Shown here piece by piece: positions 7,186 through 9,765 of a stretch of 9,765 bases of DNA. The notes beneath the pieces are model-generated. The model searched no databases. It had not been told where the DNA came from and was given only the letters and a program-made list of their open reading frames with translations. The stretch is taken from assembly GCA_012965445.1 (NCBI GenBank), contig DTSJ01000261.1:574-10338 (forward strand). The letters run 5' to 3'. Every line of letters begins with the position of its first letter. Positions within the stretch are counted from its first letter, which is position 1. A program made the position numbers and the translations under genes. The DNA is from Candidatus Hydrogenedentota bacterium (GTDB lineage: Bacteria > Hydrogenedentota > Hydrogenedentia > Hydrogenedentiales > GCA-2746185).

Positions 7186-8151
7186 ATGCTGGTAGCCAAT
7201 GGGGACAATATTCGCCTCGCGATGGTCGGAATGGTTGCAGAAAACGGCCATCCTTATAGTTGGAGTGCGATCATCAACGGCGAATACAACAAGGAAGCGA
7301 TGGCGCAGTGCGGTTACCCGGCTATACCGGAATATTTGGGAGCCCAACCTCCCGAAGCGCTTGGAATTGATGGCGCGCGCGTGACCCACGTGTGGTGCGA
7401 AGATCGCGCGGAGGCAGAACACGTTGCAAAGGCTTCCTGCATCGAACACGTCGTTGATCATCCCGAAGACGTCATCGGGAAAGTCGACGCCGTGATTATC
7501 CCGACCGATATCGGAGGCGAGCATGTGGAACGAGCGCGTCCGTTTATTGAAGCTGGACTTCCCCTGTTTATAGACAAACCGCTCACGGACAACATAGACG
7601 ACCTAGTGCAATTCATCGATTGGCACGACGCCGGAAAGCCTTTTCTCTCGACCAGCGCGTTGCGATACGCCAGTGAGTACCATGAGCTGCGCGACAAAAT
7701 GGATGAGATTGGAGAAGCGCGGATCATAAATGTCGTGATGGCGAAAAGTTGGGAGCGATACGGAATCCATGCGTTGGAAGCCGTATACGCCTTTCTTCGA
7801 GCCGGGGGATATCTGAGCGTGACCCACGCTGGCGATCCCGACGTGAACGTGATGACCGTTGAACATGAGGACGGCGCACACCTAATCTTGAAAATGTTCT
7901 ATGATCTGAAGGAAGGCTTCGGTCGGGTCGTCGTTCAAGGAACAGAAGGGACCTTATCGACTGATTTCGACGATACCTTTGGAGCCTTCAAACGACAACT
8001 CGAGACTTTTATCGAGTATTTGCGAACTGGTATGGAGCCTTTCAATTTCAACGAAACCATCGAGCAAATGAAAATTATTATTGCCGGAATAAAGAGCCGT
8101 GAGCAGGGCGAGCGATGTGTGCTGCCTGAAACCAAAAAGGATAATATATGA
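7186..8151 (+). CDS. Atypical Gfo/Idh/MocA-family protein with NGHPYSWSAIING N-terminus (third of three)
   Basis: A 321 aa protein with the Gfo/Idh/MocA layout but unusual motifs. The first strand IRLAMVGMV (9-17) is followed not by the GxGxxG loop but by AENGHPYSWSAIING (18-32), and about 30 residues follow before the second strand. VIIPTD (103-108) and the active-site DKP (130-132) are retained. The catalytic DxGxH block is replaced by SWERYGIHALEAVYAFL (188-204), keeping a Gly-x-His (G193, H195). This resembles a Gfo subfamily often seen in Planctomycetes-like genomes, whose members lack characterised activity as far as I recall. It may bind nucleotide differently or act on an unusual substrate. 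GGAG at 7174-7177 is eight bases before ATG. It overlaps the aldolase by four bases, so the two are probably co-translated. Confidence 0.82.
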   Translation: MLVANGDNIRLAMVGMVAENGHPYSWSAIINGEYNKEAMAQCGYPAIPEYLGAQPPEALGIDGARVTHVWCEDRAEAEHVAKASCIEHVVDHPEDVIGKVDAVIIPTDIGGEHVERARPFIEAGLPLFIDKPLTDNIDDLVQFIDWHDAGKPFLSTSALRYASEYHELRDKMDEIGEARIINVVMAKSWERYGIHALEAVYAFLRAGGYLSVTHAGDPDVNVMTVEHEDGAHLILKMFYDLKEGFGRVVVQGTEGTLSTDFDDTFGAFKRQLETFIEYLRTGMEPFNFNETIEQMKIIIAGIKSREQGERCVLPETKKDNI

Positions 8152-8939
8152 ATCCAGCGAAAATGCGACCTTCCAGGGTGCTGTCAAAACTCCGTGCCGG
8201 AAAAATCGCGAGTTGCACCAAACTGAATTTGGCCGATCCGAGAGCCTCCGAGATCGCTGCCCAAAGTGGAGTAGACAGTGTGTGGCTCGATCTGGAGCAC
8301 GTGCCGAACAGTATTCGCGACATTGAGGAGCAGGTGCGCGCGGCCAAGATCTACGACTGTGATGCCATTGTGCGCGTGGAACGCGGTAGCTACAGTGACT
8401 TGGTGAGACCCCTGGAAATGGACGCTGCAGGTATCATCGTGCCGCACGTTATGAATGCCGACGAAGCGGCGCAGATCGTCCGGCACACGCGATTTCATCC
8501 CATAGGTCGGCGTCCTATTGATGGAGGGAATGCCGACGGTGTCTATTGCGGAGTGCCAGCTGCCGACTATATAGAACAGGCGAATCGTGAACGTTTCGTG
8601 ATACTTCAAATCGAGGATCCCGAGGCATTGGATCAAGTGGACGAAATCGCGGCGGTCAAAGGCTTCGATATGCTTTTCTTTGGCCCCGGAGATTTCAGTC
8701 ATGCACTGGGTATCGTAGGCCAAATCGATCATCCCGATGTACAAGACGGATTTCGTCGCGTAGCCGAAGCCGCAAAGCGTCACGGAAAATTCGCAGCAAC
8801 CACCTCATCAATTGAAGCGTTGCCCAGGTATGTCGAAATGGGATATCAGTTTTTGTCCTGCGGCGCAGATGTGCTGATGTTGAGTAAGGGATTCGGCGAG
8901 GTCGCAGATGCTTTCGATACTATCGGAAGTCAATCATAG
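8148..8939 (+). CDS. HpcH/HpaI-family (class II pyruvate-type) aldolase
   Basis: A 263 aa TIM-barrel, divalent-metal aldolase. The family cleaves 2-keto-3-deoxy acids (2-keto-3-deoxy sugar acids, 4-hydroxy-2-oxoheptanedioate) to pyruvate or a related 2-keto acid plus an aldehyde. Visible residues: H51 in WLDLEHVP (general base position), R76 in AIVRVERG (substrate carboxylate), AAGIIVPHV (93-101), HPIGRRP (117-123), and metal ligands E156 in LQIEDPEAL and D182 in FFGPGDFSHALG. All family catalytic residues appear present and the length is normal. The sequence VERGSYSDLVRPLEMD varies from the commoner LDAGA form. AAGGAT at 8137-8142 is the likely ribosome site for the ATG at 8148, which overlaps the preceding stop. 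In this operon it is the best candidate for the carbon-carbon cleavage step ending the pathway (inference). Confidence 0.9.
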   Translation: MNPAKMRPSRVLSKLRAGKIASCTKLNLADPRASEIAAQSGVDSVWLDLEHVPNSIRDIEEQVRAAKIYDCDAIVRVERGSYSDLVRPLEMDAAGIIVPHVMNADEAAQIVRHTRFHPIGRRPIDGGNADGVYCGVPAADYIEQANRERFVILQIEDPEALDQVDEIAAVKGFDMLFFGPGDFSHALGIVGQIDHPDVQDGFRRVAEAAKRHGKFAATTSSIEALPRYVEMGYQFLSCGADVLMLSKGFGEVADAFDTIGSQS

Positions 8940-8954
8940 AAAAGGAGTCGTGCG

Positions 8955-9716
8955 ATGGGTGTATTGGATACGTTTTCGCTGGAAGGGAAAATCGCCCTCC
9001 TCACGGGCGCAGCCGGAATCGCCGGACAGCAGATCCTGCGTTCTTTGGTTGAGGCCGGAGCCACGACCTATATCGCCTCACGCAACAAGTCTGCCCTGGA
9101 CATTCTGGCGAAGTCCTACACCGACAGAGGGGATAGCGTTATCGCATTGGAGTACGACCAGTCCGATGAAAAATCGATCCATCGAATGCGAGATGAAATT
9201 CTGGAGCGTAGTGGGACACCTCATGTGCTCGTAAACAACGCTGTCGCGCGCCCGATGAAACAGGGATACCACGACGACCTGTCTGCCTTCGACGAAAGTA
9301 TGCGGATAAACGCCACAGGACTTTTCGCGATTACCCGCGCCATCGGCGACACGATGGCAAAACAAGGCCGTGGCTCGATCATCAATATAGGTTCGATCCA
9401 GGGGATGGTCGCCCCTGATCCCAGTGTTTATCGAGGTACAGACATGCACGGCTGGTACCCGGATTATTTCTTCCATAAGGGCGGCATGATCAATTTCACG
9501 CGATTCACCGCAAGCTACTACGGCGCTCAAAATGTGCGATGCAATTGCCTCTCCCCCGGCGGAATTCAGCAAGACACACAACCCGCCGCGTTCATCGAGC
9601 AATACAATGATCGTACTTTTCTGGGGCGACTGGCCAACGAAGACGACTTGATGGGGGCCGTAGTTTTTCTGGCGAGCGATGCGTCGTCGCCTTCCACGCC
9701 TCTCGCCCAGTCCTGA
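8955..9716 (+). CDS. SDR-family NAD(P)-dependent dehydrogenase/reductase, unusual C-terminus
   Basis: A classical short-chain dehydrogenase of 253 aa. It has TGAAGIAGQ (17-25, cofactor loop), NNA (94-96), N119, S147 in INIGSIQG, the catalytic pair Y171 and K175 in DYFFHKGGM, and NCLSPGGI (197-204). The segment VYRGTDMHGWYPDYFFHKGG, with a loop between Ser and Tyr longer than usual, resembles SDRs found beside nonulosonate and other sugar-modification genes as well as KduD-like sugar-acid dehydrogenases; this is pattern resemblance only. AAGGAG at 8942-8947 lies seven bases before ATG. After FLASDASS (238-245) the family normally continues with a TGxxxxVDGG block of about 12-15 residues. Here it ends PSTPLAQS-stop, and neither other forward frame restores the block, so the true 3' end may be missing or misassembled. 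Likely role: reduction or oxidation of a pathway keto intermediate. Confidence 0.88.
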   Translation: MGVLDTFSLEGKIALLTGAAGIAGQQILRSLVEAGATTYIASRNKSALDILAKSYTDRGDSVIALEYDQSDEKSIHRMRDEILERSGTPHVLVNNAVARPMKQGYHDDLSAFDESMRINATGLFAITRAIGDTMAKQGRGSIINIGSIQGMVAPDPSVYRGTDMHGWYPDYFFHKGGMINFTRFTASYYGAQNVRCNCLSPGGIQQDTQPAAFIEQYNDRTFLGRLANEDDLMGAVVFLASDASSPSTPLAQS

Positions 9717-9765
9717 CCTTTCTTGGCTTCGTCCTTGGCTGTGGCGGTATCGCGTAGCGCCCACG
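9690..9765. other. Terminal segment not homologous to the SDR C-terminus; possible chimeric contig end
   Basis: From the codon after DASS the SDR family consensus stops. The three forward frames encode PSTPLAQS-stop, an Arg/Pro/Trp-rich run and a Val/Leu/Gly run; none holds TGxxxxVDGG. The reverse complement has one frame (from 9763 leftwards) reading like an ordinary charged helical protein, including DTATAKDEAKKGQDW, with mostly G/C third positions. This could be minus-strand coding sequence from elsewhere joined at a short GCGTCGTCG-like match, a local rearrangement, or a real but odd end of the gene. No terminator hairpin is seen. Confidence 0.4.

Larger units (their letters stand above)
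2..9716 (+). other. Single co-directional ten-gene operon
   Basis: All ten genes read the same way with gaps or overlaps of -4, 6, 43, -4, 27, 13, 32, -4 and 15 bases in order. No promoter, terminator, repeat, mobile element or RNA gene was found inside. The ATGA overlaps (regulator/deacetylase, aminotransferase/first oxidoreductase, third oxidoreductase/aldolase) mark likely translational coupling. The transcript probably starts upstream of the window and may continue beyond it. Confidence 0.85.

Noticed and set aside
7160..7195. Short ATG-initiated frame in the gap between the oxygenase and the third oxidoreductase
   Set aside because: It is only about eleven codons, with no ribosome site of its own, and overlaps the Shine-Dalgarno and start of the next gene; there is no sign of a leader-peptide hairpin.
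8184..8783. 199-codon open frame on the - strand opposite the aldolase
   Set aside because: It covers the conserved aldolase motifs in antisense and has no convincing start signal or domain.
9078..9764. 228-codon open frame on the - strand opposite the SDR
   Set aside because: It is antisense to a well-conserved SDR over most of its length and shows no family motif. Only the last ~75 bases, in a different reverse frame, look possibly coding, and that is reported separately.
1..9765. CRISPR arrays, tRNA/rRNA genes, insertion sequences, defence systems
   Set aside because: The window was read for spaced direct repeats, terminal inverted repeats, transposase or nuclease motifs and structured RNA; coding sequence fills nearly all of it and none was seen.

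Overview
The window reads as part of one tightly packed operon from an uncultivated or little-studied bacterium. Ten genes lie on the + strand and none is convincing on the - strand. Gaps are at most 43 bases, three junctions are ATGA overlaps, and most genes have clear AGGAG-type Shine-Dalgarno sites. The mix of several Gfo/Idh/MocA oxidoreductases with a phytanoyl-CoA-dioxygenase (PhyH) family protein is typical of lineages rich in both families (Planctomycetota, Lentisphaerota/Verrucomicrobiota, Latescibacterota, Poribacteria-like groups). That taxonomic hint is inference from gene content; no marker gene is present.

Layout. The left edge cuts a GntR/UTRA-type repressor (2-718), probably by only about ten residues. 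It overlaps a NagA-like N-acetyl-sugar deacetylase (715-1917), followed by a NagB-like amino-sugar isomerase/deaminase homologue (1924-2856), a class III PLP aminotransferase (2900-4273), two classical Gfo/Idh/MocA dehydrogenases (4270-5415, 5443-6432), a PhyH-type Fe(II)/2-oxoglutarate oxygenase (6446-7153), a third, atypical Gfo/Idh/MocA protein (7186-8151), an HpcH/HpaI-type aldolase (8148-8939) and an SDR dehydrogenase (8955-9716). The last ~75 bases do not continue the SDR fold as expected and may be a chimeric contig end.

How they may work together (inference). Deacetylase plus deaminase homologues under a GntR/UTRA regulator look at first like a GlcNAc-6-phosphate operon. However, both enzymes have lost the residues that hold the substrate phosphate in the E. 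coli enzymes: the NagA-like protein has D216, V217 and T224 in place of Asn219, Ala220 and Arg227, and the NagB-like protein lacks the TGGTP loop, Arg172 and Lys208. No sugar kinase, PTS component or transporter lies in the window. The remaining genes are redox, transamination, hydroxylation and aldol-cleavage enzymes of kinds that act on free sugars, keto-sugars and sugar acids. The best reading is a pathway, probably catabolic, for a non-phosphorylated or otherwise modified N-acetyl amino sugar or amino-sugar acid. It would involve oxidation by Gfo/Idh/MocA enzymes, deacetylation, removal or exchange of nitrogen, oxygenation, and retro-aldol cleavage of a 2-keto acid. The substrate and the order of steps cannot be determined from sequence, and a biosynthetic role for some genes is not excluded.
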